Positions 11,720 to 23,169 of a DNA stretch of 64,000 nucleotides are shown here, piece after piece. Where the stretch lies: contig QJNS01000093.1 in assembly GCA_004154925.1 (NCBI GenBank), positions 186,001 through 250,000 of the forward strand, given 5' to 3'. Origin of the DNA: Monosporascus cannonballus. Its lineage: Eukaryota; Ascomycota; Sordariomycetes; Xylariales. The notes under the pieces are model-generated. The model was not told where the DNA came from and searched no databases. It worked only from the letters and a program-made list of their open reading frames with translations. The translations under genes and the position numbers were made by a program. How positions within the stretch are numbered: the first letter of the stretch is position 1; every line of letters begins with the position of its first letter.

Positions 11720-14700
11720 GAATATATTAATATAATATAATAATGAATTACGGAACTTTAAGCGGAAATTATATTATACGAAATATGGTTAATAAACTTA
11801 AATTACTATAAGAATACAAATTAAAACCTTATATAATAACGAATACTGAAAATTAAGAATTTATTAAAGATAACGGAAAAATTATACGTAAAATTAATTC
11901 CTTCGAAATTTTTATTTAAGGATAATACTAAATAATTAATTTCGATATCGTTATATTTGAGAATTATAATGTAATCTTAGAATTATTGTAAATATCTTAA
12001 TAGGAAAGTTTAATTAATGGAAAACTTAACTAAATAAAGTTTACCTTATACCTTATTAATAAAAGAAATTAAGATCTTAACATTTCATTAAAAGTAACGA
12101 CAAATATAAGCATAAAGAGACGATAAAAACCTTATTATTTAAAAGGATAAAATATAAGAAAAAAAAGGAGTATTAAAGAAAAATATGACGTATTATTAAT
12201 ATTATGAAAGCGAAATTAAGGTAATTAAATTACGATTTGGAATAATAATAACCTTAAAAAAAGGATCTTCGACGAAGTTTTACCTTATTTATAATTTTAA
12301 TAAAAACGAATTACGTATTTTCAAAAAATATCTGGAAAACCGGCTATAAAAGAAATAGATTCGATTTTCGAAATTACTAATAAGCTACGCGATATCTTTC
12401 GTATTACAAAAAATGGAAAATTATGACTTATAATTAATTATTAATAAAGAAACGATATTATTATCAAAAATTAAATATTATTATTTTTATTTACAGAAAT
12501 AAAAAACAGATTTTAGGAAATTAAATAATTTATAATATTCAATCTTAAAAATAGAAATAATCTTATTAAAATTAAAAAAAGATATAAATAAAAAATAATT
12601 TTTAAAACCAAATATAAATTACTTCAGTATTTGGTTATATTAATAAAATTTACGAATGTACTAATATATTTCAACAAATAATAAATTATATATTACGAAA
12701 ATACTTCAACATTTTCGTAATTTGTTATTTTGACGATACTTTTATTTTTTATAAAATAAAAGAATATACGCAAAATACGTTTATAAGGTTTTTTAAATTT
12801 TATAGGATATAAAAATATTAATTAATATGAAAAGGAATTAATTTTCTAAGTAAAAAATAAAATATTTGGAATATATTATTATTTTAGAACATATTAAAAT
12901 GGACTTTAAAAAATCGTTATAATTATAATATTATAAAAGTTAATAATAATTAAAAAGGTATAGGTATTGTTTAAATTGATTAACTATTACAGGAAATTTA
13001 TTCGAAATTTTAGGAAAATAATTATATCTTGAATAAATTTTACGAAAAAAAAGTTTAAATAAATGCAAAATACGGAAAAAAATATTTTAAGATATTAAAA
13101 ATGCGATTACAAGCGATCTAATATTAATTATATATAATTTAAACCGTTTCGTTAAATTAAAAACCGATATTTCGGATTACGTGTTAAATACAATAATCGG
13201 ATAACGAAATAATTAAAATAAATCGCATTTTATTATATTTCTTTCCTATTACGTAAAAGAAACCGAATTTAATTATGGTATTCCAGAAAAGGAATTTATG
13301 GTCATTATTATGGTATTTCGAAAATTTAGGTATTTTTTAAAGAGAATTTGTATTAGGTTAAAGTTTATACGCATTATCAAAATCTTACCCGATTTATTAC
13401 GACCAAAAAATATATAGGACGATAATTTCGATATAAAAAAGATTTAGCAAATTTCGATTTTTTTTATTATTTATAACAAGGGTTTAAAAATAGTAAAACA
13501 AATATCTAGAATAAATAATTAAATTTCGAAGAAAAATTAATTAAAATTAATTATATAATTTTCGATATTATGATAAAAAGATATTTACGCTTACGATAAA
13601 TTGTAATAATTTGGATAATATTTTTCGATATATATTGAAAACTTTAATAATATAATAACAATTTCCTAAAAGTTTAAAAAAAAATCAAATTCCAGAAAAA
13701 TACTAAGAAAGTTTAATACAAAAAATATACAAATATCAATGACATAAATATTTCAGGATTTATAAAACCTTAAAACGGCTTTAACGTATATTTTTTTTCT
13801 AAAATAAAATTAACGGTATAAAAAACTATACGATAATACGTTATTTGCGCCAAAGCAGAAATCCGGCGACAGAAGCCATACGGAAAATTACAGCTATTAT
13901 TCGTCGCAAAACGGAGATAATATTTAATTATATTCGATTTTATTATTAAGTTGCTTATATTAAAATATCTAATTACGGAAATATATGACGATAATATTTT
14001 CCTAATCGTTTACCGATTTATGCAATCTTTTTATTTTTCTCCGTATTATAAATATATAAATGCCGAATAAATAATATATATATTTTTAAAAAATGTTTTG
14101 ATTATATACGGGTTACTTTTAGAAATTATTTTAAATAAAGGATTAATATTTACATCTAATTTTTTAGCTAGGTTTTATAATATAAATCGGTTTAAATCAT
14201 TAATTTTTTAACGTATTTAAACCTTAAATGGATAAATAAATAAAACGGATAAATTAAAACTTAAAAGTTTATTTATGATATTATATTAATTATAAACAAA
14301 ATATTTAAGTTGAAAAATTACCGATTGCTTAATTAGCTATAAATATTAGTTATTATTAAAATATTAACGTAATATTTGCAAATGCAAATTTCGGTTTTAT
14401 TTTAAAAGTTTATACAAAATACGTAACGACGGTTTAATTTATATTAAAGTTATTTTTACGTTAAAATAATTAAGATAATTATATTAAAAAATAAAAACGG
14501 AATTAAAATTTGTACGAAATTAAATAAATAAATATTATAATTAAAAGGGGTTAAAGGGATTAATTTTCGAAAAAAGGAAAATAGTTTTCTTTATTACCCA
14601 AAATATTTAAATAAAACAATTTAATAAAAAACTCGATTTTAAATATATCGGCTTATATAAAATCGCGAAAGAAATCTTAAAAAATTATTAATTGGAGCTT

Positions 14701-14990
14701 TTACCAAAAGTTGAATTTTATTTAATTTTTGACGTTTTTTTATTCGAATTAACAGTAAATATAATCAAAATATATATGTACAAAACGATATAAAGGTAAA
14801 AGACGAATAAGCTTACGAAGTAAAAAGAATTTTCGATATACGAAAATAAAACGGATTTACCCAGTACCTAATTAAATGGAAAAAGCACCCGGATTTCGGA
14901 AACACCTGGGAACCCCCCAACAATCTTATTGGCGCTTAACGCCTGCTAAGGAGTTTTTACCAGCGGCAACGAGATTACCAAAGAAAGCCC
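11720..14990 (+). pseudogene. E4 pol remnant: protease, RT, RNase H, integrase, chromodomain
   Basis: In order: an aspartic protease-like segment near 11740 ('NCGTLSGNYI', probably from a D[ST]GxxGN site); RT with 'IFVICYFDDTFIF' at 12711-12749, where the catalytic DD pair is intact; and an RNase H-like 'YGI..KEF.AIIMAFRKF' pattern near 13275-13330. Then come an integrase segment 'KPYGKLQLL' near 13875 and a D-E core stretch around 13985-14180 ('LNKGLIFTSNF'). A chromodomain follows at about 14850-14965, with 'LIKWKKHPDF.NTWEP'-type residues spread over two frames. Chromodomains in this position target insertion to heterochromatin. Many stops are present. Confidence 0.75.
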
Positions 14991-15139
14991 CCCAGTTAAG
15001 GTTTTCGGAAATGGACCAGTTAAAGAAATCAAAGGATAGCATAAAAGGAGGAACCTCGGCCTCCGCGCGTTCCTGCTCGTCCAGTTTATTTATTAACTTA
15101 AGACCGCAATTAATAATTTTGATTTTTTTAATATAAAAA

Positions 15140-15609
15140 AAATTTTAATGACGAAAACGAAAAAGGCGATTAATGCTTTCGTTAATATTACGCTATTTGC
15201 GTACCAAGGTTTTTTTGACTTTTGTTGAAAACGTAAAAGCGTTTTTTCAGCAATAGTTTTTTGGAGATTTAAACGATTTTTTTCCTTCTTAATATAACGT
15301 AAAAAATCGATTAGAACGCCAGAACTATCGTTACGACGACAGTTCTTAATATATTTATTATAATAACGAAATTCTTTTAATTATTTAATATTTAGTACCA
15401 TTCTCGCAACAAGCCGTATACGGCATAACTTCAAAACCGAATTTAATAATGTAAACAGCCAAAGAGTTTAGCCTTTCTCTTTGGTTGGGACGATTGCGAA
15501 ATTTGCGGTTAGGAACATGACCTGCCATGGTAAAAGATGATAACTTACTAAAAAACAAAATCTTTAAGGGTAAAGATCCTAGAAAAGGGGAGATCGTATT
15601 ACGACCCAA
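15140..15609 (-). pseudogene. Antisense cysteine-rich ORF of E4
   Basis: Minus-strand reading frame between the end of pol and the 3' LTR. The open part (15385-15609) includes 'RERLNSLAVYIIKFGFEVMP' followed by 'YTACCENGTKY'. Downstream there is charged, coiled-coil-like sequence in broken frames. Similar antisense frames occur at the same place in E5, E1, E3 and a fragment at 23500-24080. The spaced cysteines suggest a small zinc-binding protein. It overlaps the start of the LTR by a few bases. Function unknown. Confidence 0.5.
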
Positions 15610-15854
15610 CCTAAAACCGGTCGCGGAAAACGGTCAGGACCCATATAAAGGGGTTACGTGATTTGGATCTTTTTTGGTAACGAGATCCAAATAAATCCAT
15701 ACAGAACTAACTAAATCCAATAACGTTAGATCTATGATAAGGTTAAGATCTTATAAAGATTTAATTAAACTATAAAAGATATATACACTTATTATTCCCA
15801 AAGTTTAAATGGCACCAACTTATAACATTTATCAATACTAATTATTTGCAATAC
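15597..15854 (+). repeat. E4 3' LTR, left part
   Basis: Starts TATTACGACC, the counterpart of TGTTATGACC in E5. It is preceded by the same 'gggagatcg' as E5. It stops at the AATAC target duplication of element D. Confidence 0.7.
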
Positions 15855-16093
15855 TGTCAGACCCAGCTGAAGTCGATCAAACAGCTAAGCCTTGGCTTAG
15901 TTTGATCACCTACTGAAACAAGGCTACTTTATGCACCCCCGGTATCTTTTCCTCTTAGTTACAGTTGTATTTACATATATAAAAGGAGGGTTCGCTACCC
16001 TCACCTTCTAGCTAGGACCTTCTAAAGGTCATGCAACCTTTAATATACCTTTTCTTTAATTATATGCTTCTGTATGTAATGCAGGGTCTTATA
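15855..16093 (+). repeat. Left LTR of element D
   Basis: TGTCAGACCC at the left and GGGTCTTATA at the right, with TATA probably mutated from a CACA-type end. The right half matches the LTR at 591-836. It contains a TATA box and the 'catgcaacctttaata' segment. Confidence 0.6.
15976..15984 (+). promoter_or_regulatory. TATA box in element D LTR
   Basis: TATATAAAA about 310 bp upstream of the gag start. The related LTR at 591-836 has TATTTAAGG at the same place (721-729). Confidence 0.5.
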
Positions 16094-16287
16094 GTTATAA
16101 GCCCGGTCCGCACTTCTTTTTATCCGCGCTTTAATATATTTATTATATACGTTCTGTTAAAGCTATTCGGAACCTCGCTATCGCTCCTGCAATATACCTA
16201 CTGCTCCGTTACCAAGGATATTTATCGCTTAGCTGTTACGCTTTTAGTTATCTTAGCCCGCTTACTCTTTATATCATTTCTGAAGCC

Positions 16288-17694
16288 ATGGTTACCCAAT
16301 TAACAGACCCTAACGAGTTCTTTTTAAGACGCGCTCCTAGGTATCTACTTAGGAAAGGGACCCTTAAAGAATATAACATTTTCGCATTTTACGTTAGCAC
16401 GAAGGCTGGTATGTTATGGGCATATATTAACCTTAACGTAGCCCAAGTGTTACTTTTGCTAACGATGCCAATTTTTCCTGAGCCTTATTACTTCCAGAAT
16501 GGAATAACTAACGAATATGCCCTGGATGGCCCGAATTATTCGAAGTTCGAAAGGGCCCTGAAGACATATAATAGGAAGTAATCCTTATATATCGTTCAGG
16601 AAAAGGCACTTGCTAAAATTAGCACGTTCCTGAACCAATCCGTTTATCCTGATTATTAATGGGTATATTGGAAAAAGGCTACGTTTCGAGGAAAGCTAGT
16701 TGCTTTAAAGGATAAGTTTAAGCCTAGCAATAACGTTCGAATTTACGAAGTCGACGTTCGATATAAGCAAGCGTTAAAGACCAATAGGATCCAGATAGAT
16801 ACTTGGTTATCCACATACTGGAAAATTTATACTGAAGCCGCGGAATTTCAGATTCCGGCCGTCGCAGGTTATTACGGCCACCTTGACTTCCTAAAGGCTG
16901 TTAACGCCTACTTACCCGACTTTTCTGTCACCCAGACTGCTGCGGTAAAGGAAGCTATGTTCGAAAGCAAGGACCCTGCTAAGTTACTATCCGTACAGAA
17001 GCTGGTAGAGCGGTTCCGAAGCCATATAAGGCTAAGGAAGGCTTAAGGCGTCAGCGCAAAACAGTTGTCACGGGGAGCGTTCGGCGTCACCCTAAATGGA
17101 GAAACTCCTGATCAGACAGGGGGGGCTAGCAACCGCGATACCAGCCGTAAAAATAATGGCAACGATCGCCATAGCCACCTAACGAGGAAATGTTTATGTG
17201 GGGAGCTACACATCTTCAAGGAATGCCCCTACATCTGTAAAAAAGTTAGGCCTTCAGGATGGACCGAGGACCCTGAAATCAGAAAAAAGGTGGACAAACG
17301 TATCTCGAACGGAACTCACGGGTTAAAGGCTGCCGTTAAGCATGTTCAGAATGACGGTAAGCCATCGGCCCCTCAGTCAGTTTCAACACGTTTCGTTGAA
17401 GGACTTCCTACGGGTCCATAAGCTAACAGCGTTACCACCGGATACAGCCTGAAAAGGTTTACGTTGCTGGATACCTGTTCCGACTTCCATGTGGGAAATC
17501 GCAAGGCTGATTTTCTTGATCTACACCCACCGAAGGTTAGCGGAAGACTCCTAGCCGGAGGAAAATATCTGGATATCGTGGGCGAGGGTACACGAAAGAT
17601 CACGCTGATCATACCGTCAGGAAGATTTAACACCTTCCTTCTGAAGAACTGTCTATATGTCCCTGAGATGGGGGGGTGTGTGAGATTTAAGACC
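16288..17694 (+). pseudogene. Element D gag-protease polyprotein, four in-frame stops
   Basis: A single frame starting ATG at 16288 runs 469 codons without a frameshift. It is interrupted only by four TAA codons (16579, one near 16657, one near 17044, and 17419). Each could come from CAA by one C-to-T change in a CpA context, as RIP produces. Near 17191-17229 there is a copia-type zinc knuckle 'CLCGELHIFKECPY', followed by 'RPSGWTEDPEIRKKVD', typical of fungal copia Gag. From 17464 a protease-like region follows: 'LLDTCSDFHVGN', then 'RLLAGGKYLDIVGEGT'. The frame ends soon after in two stops, before integrase. Confidence 0.75.
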
Positions 17695-17747
17695 TGATAA
17701 TGTCCCGCCTAGTGTGGGGCCTCATATTTTTCAGGTTTGACAAATAC

Positions 17748-17875
17748 GCTCTTATACCCTTGGTATTAAGAGACGTAACTAAGTTATTTTATTGCTACAA
17801 AGTCCTACGATACTTTTGCCAACATAAACCCGTACGACTAAGATTTAATAGTTGGTTAAACCCCTAGCATTTACA
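17748..17875 (+). repeat. E4 3' LTR, right part
   Basis: Aligns with the last ~128 bp of the E5 LTR ('tattaagagacgtaac', 'ttggttaaacccc') and ends TTTACA. It continues the LTR interrupted at 15854. Confidence 0.7.
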
Positions 17876-20800
17876 AAATACTAATAGCATATACGATTTT
17901 ATTTAATCGAATAAGAAAAGAAGATTATCGTAATTATTTGTACAATATTAATATATAAAAAAATATACCGATTAATGTTTTTATCGAGCTTTTAAAAATG
18001 CTGAGATATTAAGGTAATAATTTATCCGAATCATTCGAAATATTACGAACTTTAGTTATATAATAGGGATCGAAAAACCTTTTTTAATAAGATGTTAAAA
18101 AACCGTTATGAAATTTGTACAAAACCTTGTAATTCAATTCATAAATAAATAATTTAATTTACGTTCTTTTTCTAAAACACGTGTCGAAATTTTTAACTTA
18201 ATTATCTTTAAATATATAATAATGTTTATCGGCTAATCTAATATAATTATTATAGCCAATTTCCGCGAATCAAAAAAATAATATATATTCAAAAAAAATA
18301 AAACATTTACGTAATTTTTAAGCGATTTAAAAATGTAATAACGTGTTTTATAAAGTTCGTAAAATATTAATTTAAGTATTTTAAAACATTAAATAAATAA
18401 TTTATTTGCGTACTTAAGGTCCTTAATAAGATATATTATAAGTTAACATAAAGGACTAACGCGGGTAATTTCGATAAATACGGCTCTTATCCGGGTTTGC
18501 TTTTGAAAAATAATATTTTGGTGATCGGCAACTGGGCGTTAGCAGTTTCCCAAAAATTGGTATCGGTAATTCAGTATTTTAAGAACCAATTTATTATAAA
18601 ACGGAAGATAAACGAAATAAATAGTATTTTAAGTATTTATTATTAATTAAAATAAACTAAGTTGTAATAAGAAAAATAATTAATTTCGAAATATTTAATT
18701 GTAATATAAATAATGACTGCATTGTTATTCTGAATATCGACCATATCCTAAAATCCAAAAAACGATATTAACGAAATTTGATTTACTAATGTTAGTAAAT
18801 ATATTAAAAAGTTAGTTAATAATTTTTCAACCGGAAAGATTCTATAAATTTAAGGATAAAAACGATTTTTTAGTATTTATATTAAGTATTGGCGTTATTA
18901 ATCAGTAATTCCTAAAGAACTGCTCGACGGTACCTAAATTTAGGGAAATTGCCGGATTATCATCAATAAATTAATATATTTTTTGTTTATAATAATAAGC
19001 TATAAATACAAATAGAATACGTTTAATTGGAATTTCAAGAAGAATATAATTATTATTTTTAGCAATATTGCGAAATCGATCCCAAAAAATATAATTCTAA
19101 TATAAAAATTTAATAATATATAGGATTTTAGTTTTTACAAATATCGAACCGGTTAATCGGAGGTTTATTAATGTTTTAAAGTGAAAAAGTTAAAAACTTA
19201 TTTATTTTACAGATAGAAAGTTTAACAAATATGGAATATTTTAAGATTTTAAAAACGTAACGATAATATGTCGAAAAAAAATCGAAGTTTTAAAGAGTTT
19301 GATCATATTAAACTTAACTGCTTTTAATAATATTAGAAATATAATTATTAGGTAACGGATAACTTATTTATTTAACCTGTTCCCTAAGATCCTTATTAAT
19401 ACGGGAAGCTTAATGTTTTAAAAATTTTGATGGTTTAGGAATATCCATAATAAACTAATAAAACGTATTAAATGGAAGGGAAAATATATATACATAAAAA
19501 TATCGATATATGAAAATATATAATAAATATAATAAATAAAGAAAAGATACAAAATTATAAAAATTAAAACTTGGAATAGTACAAAAATAATAACGCCAAT
19601 AAGTAATTAATTAAAGACGATAATGACGTACGGTACTTTTTTGATAATGTTAAATAAAATTCTTTTAAAATCTTTTCGGCGTTATAGAATTTTCTTTACA
19701 AAAATAATTAAAAGCAGTAAATATATTATCAATTAATTACTATTATTTCTTATTATTGCTATTATATATTTTTAACGTAATATTAATTTTAGAATTTATT
19801 AATTATATTTCATATTTATTCGCATTATAATTCCTTATTTATTACGTATCCGAATTTTATTACATACATTATAGTATCGATATCGACGAAAAGGCAATTT
19901 AAAAAACCGGTTTGGATTAATTTTAAGCTAGACCGCTAGAAACTAAATTAATTGAAGTTTGGTAAATTAAATAAGGTTACGAATATTAAGATTTTAAGTA
20001 TATTAAAATTAAAGAAAATATTTAAAAAGGTTATACGGCGACATTTTATTTTAGGTTTTTATATTCCGTTGTAATTGAACAATTAATTTTAATCAATGAA
20101 TATTTATTATTTTATATGATTAAAAAGGAAATCGCTCTTAGGATTAATTTGAAATGCTACTAGATTTCGAAAATAACTTAATATTATAATATAATACCGT
20201 AATTATAATATTTTGAATAATTATTATATTTATTATTAACGAAAAATATATTTAATTGAAAAATATTATTGTATTAATATATATATTTCCGCGCTAGGCC
20301 ATAAACAATAAGTTAATATTTATTTTCGAAACCAGCCGTTTTATTACTTAAAGATATTATACGTTATTAAATACAATAATAAAAATTGTTATTTACCATT
20401 TAGATTTAAATTATATTTGGACCAGAGTTTTTAATATTATTTATATTAATAAAATTATAAGATTTAAATATTAGGTTACTGTTTTATATATCCGATTAAC
20501 TCGTGCCTTTATAATATTAGAAAATATACGTTTAAACGACCGAATTAGGAAAATATTCAAATTATGTTAATAAAAATAAGAACAAATTAATCTCGATAAT
20601 CCAGTTATACGTTTTAGGAAAGTTAGAATTTTGAAATAATATTTTAATTAAATATATAATATTAAAATAAAATATTTATTTTCTTTTATTGTATGAAAGC
20701 TTAATTTATAAGAAATAAAAAAACTAATTTTAAAAAAGAAATAATAATTAGGCAATAATATAAAAAAAGAAAATAAGGCGTACCATGGTTTTTATAGTAG

Positions 20801-20943
20801 ATAAGAGGATAAGAACGTATTTAAAAGATTATGGCTTAATAAATGTCCGTTATTTATTTTTGAAAACTTTTCGGATTTTTCTTTATTTTTCGATTAGGAT
20901 GTTCGTATATTTCGTTAATTTTAAAACGATTTAATATTAATAT
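17876..20943 (+). other. Unassigned RIPed sequence, possibly coding relic
   Basis: Three kilobases, AT-rich and stop-filled. Protein-like stretches can be followed on the plus strand near 18080-18480 and 18880-19300, where most stops are of the CAA/CAG/CGA/TGG-derived type. I do not recognise the family. It may be the interior of the element that ends with the ~270-bp repeat at 22898. Confidence 0.3.
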
Positions 20944-21107
20944 TGTCACGGGCCAAGGGCCCTAGTAGAGGGATTAGCGTAACGTTAATCCCGTAACTCC
21001 TATATATATAACTAGCTGCTCTTACGTATTTTCTTAGCTGTTTCCTAGATTTCTTAATAGATTTGTTATGGCCTATATCCTTAGTTACTGCGTATACAGC
21101 CTTTTAC
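20944..21107 (+). repeat. Left LTR of element G
   Basis: Starts TGTCACGGGCC and ends CTTTTACA. A TATA run lies at 21001-21010. It pairs with 22291-22455. Confidence 0.7.
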
Positions 21108-21299
21108 ATATTGAGAAATCTCCTTTTTCGCGATCGGTCCGTTACCGTAAAAAGTATGCCAACGTTATGCACCCGTTATTCGTATGCAGTTTATTTATTA
21201 TGGATACCGAAAAACCGCGCCCTTAGGTTTTACGAACCGTTTGCAAATTATAAGGCCGTAAAAACCATAACGCTTAAAAACTTAAGATAAATAAAAAGT

Positions 21300-22280
21300 T
21301 ATTTATTAATAAAAAGGTGATCGGCGATAATCGCATGTAACTTTTCTATATCTGGGAAGCTTTTAATTATTAATTTCAAAAATTAACGTTTTTATTATAT
21401 ATATAAAAAGTTTCTAAAAAGTCAAATTTTTAAATTTTTTTAAATTATATAGCAATTAATTTAAAAAAAATATAATAATAAATAAAAAATTAATTAACGT
21501 TTAATTAAATTACCTTAATATAATATTTAAACGGCGTTCGAATATATTTTTATATTGGAAAATATTTTTTACCAGGTTGCAAAAAATAAATAATTAAATA
21601 AAACCAAAATTTTTCTATTAATTTCGGGCCTTAATACCGAAACGAAAAAATAACTGGGTTACGAAAGGTAACCTAATACTTAAAAAAAGTTCGTATAATT
21701 TTTTTGCCGTTCGGAAATATCGTTTTTAATGGCCTTTATTTCGGTACGTTCGTACGTAATAATTTTCTAATCGAAAAGCGATTTTATAAAAAATATAGAA
21801 ATCGGGACGTTAACCGTTAATTATTAATACAAACGCTGCTGGCGAACGGAAAGGCATTATTTAGAGTGTGGCGAAACGGGGTATTTTCGGAGGAATTATT
21901 TTAAAAGGAAAAAATTCGCCGTCCGACATATTGATGTTAATAAGGTCCCAAAAATTCCGGCATTACTTAAACGATAAAAAATAACCGCGGAGGCGTTCGA
22001 TAAAAGCTAAAAGGATTTAGATAAATTTAACGTTTATAAAACGTTAAAGAATTAACAAAAAAAGAGCCTTAAAGAAAATAATGCGAAAATATAAAGCTGG
22101 TAATACGTAACATATTAAAAACATACGGGCGTAAAATATACGGAGTAATTTCCCGTAACAGTCGGAAAACCTTTTGGATTAAGATTTGCGAATATCGCCG
22201 CCTTGGAACAAGGTCCTTAAAAAGGTGCTGCAAATAAGCGTTTACTGCGTAACGGGAAAAAGTAAGGATTGGATTTAGAA
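21300..22280 (+). pseudogene. Element G gag remnant with zinc knuckle
   Basis: At 21858-21899 the plus frame reads Y-x2-C-x4-Y-x4-Y (YLECGETGYFRRNY). This is the CX2CX4HX4C nucleic-acid-binding knuckle of Gag with two Cys and the His turned to Tyr. Those are the changes expected from TGT-to-TAT and CAT-to-TAT transitions. Upstream protein-like stretches are broken by stops. No protease, RT or integrase motif was seen. Confidence 0.6.
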
Positions 22281-22290
22281 AAAGGGGTTA

Positions 22291-22455
22291 TATTACGGGT
22301 TAAGGGCCCTAGTGAAAGGATTAACGTAACGCTAATCCCGTGGCTCCTATATATATAACTAGCTGCTTTTACGTATCTTTTTAGCTGTTCTCTAGATTTC
22401 TTAATAAATCTATTATGGCCCATATCCTTAGTTACAGCTTTTGGAGCCCCTTACA
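22291..22455 (+). repeat. Right LTR of element G
   Basis: Starts TATTACGGGTT (from TGTCACGGGCC) and ends CCCCTTACA. A TATA run lies near 22347-22357. Differences from the left LTR are mostly C/T and G/A. Confidence 0.7.
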
Positions 22456-22897
22456 AATACGTATATTTTATAGTAATATCAAAACAAAATATATATTTTG
22501 TTTGTTAGTTAATAATTAGAATACCCGAGTAATACTGGCAAAAATTTATAAGACCTCGTATTAATAAGTGGAAGATATATATCAAATTCCTGGAAAACGA
22601 CCAAAATCTTATTTTATCCCCGGGTAATCAAATTGGAAGAAATATAAGAAATCGATTAGCGATTAACGATTGGAAGATAAAATACAGAAAAACAAAGAAA
22701 AAACTTTTAAACGCAAGAAATTCACTAAAAAACAAAGTCGGAATCCTGGGTTACAAATATTAAAAAATATATTGTGTCGAAAATAAAAAAATTGATCAGT
22801 AAAAATATAAATATAATATGCTTGATATAACGTTAAGTTATCGTTATTTTTTATGATAAAACGAAAACGTTTTCCATCGTAAAAAAAAAAATTAAAG
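22456..22897 (+). other. RIPed sequence upstream of repeat A
   Basis: Continues the unassigned sequence that precedes element G. Near 22560-22760 a plus-strand frame reads lysine-rich protein-like sequence ('KWKIYIKFLENDQN', 'RNRLAINDWKIKYR'), possibly the C-terminal end of a retroelement protein. It ends in a purine tract just before 22908. Confidence 0.35.
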
Positions 22898-23169
22898 TGG
22901 GGCGGGGTGTTATATCTATGATCAGGCTCGGCTGATTAGAAAGCCCAGATTTCATATATATATTAAGAAGTTCTTTTTCGCCATCGGTTTAACCTCTAGG
23001 TATTACCCGCGGAAATTACCATTCAGCATTTTTTCTGTTATTTCAGTTATCGAAGTTCAATACCAGCAATATAATCGGATTAAGTTTTGTTATTTCGACA
23101 ATCCCATTCCGTACCGTGACATAAAATGATCTTTCGCACTGATTAAGACCAATTCTCCCCCCCACCCCA
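22898..23169 (+). repeat. ~270-bp repeat family A, copy 2
   Basis: Better preserved than copy 1 at 2968-3236. It starts TGGGGCGGGG and ends CCCCACCCCA, which are inverted repeats of about 10 bp with one mismatch. It also has LTR-like features (TG...CA, purine tract). No clear target duplication was found. LTR and MITE are both possible. Confidence 0.55.

Larger units (their letters stand above)
15855..17742 (+). mobile_element. Gag-protease-only copia-like element D, nested in E4 LTR
   Basis: Inserted in the E4 3' LTR and flanked by a perfect 5-bp duplication AATAC (15850-15854 and 17743-17747). It starts TGTCAGACC and ends GGTTTGACA, which are inverted copies apart from one transition. The contents are a left LTR (15855-16093) and one gag-protease frame (16288-17694). 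A tail of under 50 bp follows; integrase and RT are absent. Base composition is near normal, so it is younger or less RIPed than its host. The 3' LTR is missing or reduced to its last bases. Confidence 0.7.
9950..17875 (+). mobile_element. Ty3/Gypsy chromovirus E4, 3' LTR split by element D
   Basis: Gag, protease, RT, RNase H, integrase and C-terminal chromodomain can be traced in order on the plus strand, in parallel with E5. The 3' LTR starts at 15597 (TATTACGACC, from TGTTACGACC) and is interrupted by D at 15855-17742. It resumes at 17748 and ends CATTTACA at 17875. The LTR parts sum to 386 bp, close to the 387-bp 3' LTR of E5. The 5' LTR was not found, so the left limit is approximate. 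Confidence 0.75.
20944..22455 (+). mobile_element. Gag-only LTR element G (TR-GAG-like)
   Basis: Two matching LTRs (20944-21107 and 22291-22455, about 165 bp) enclose 1.18 kb. The flanks read AATAT (20939-20943) and AATAC (22456-22460), a 5-bp target duplication with one RIP-type change. A purine tract (AGAAAAAGGGGTTA) lies just before the right LTR, giving plus orientation. The interior carries a gag zinc knuckle but has no room for pol. It matches the published description of TR-GAG elements, which need another element's enzymes to move. Confidence 0.7.

Noticed and set aside
2968..23169. The two repeat A copies as the LTRs of one 20-kb element
   Set aside because: Both copies are preceded by a purine tract, which marks a 3' LTR. 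The left copy has no target-site match with the right flank, and unrelated elements lie between.
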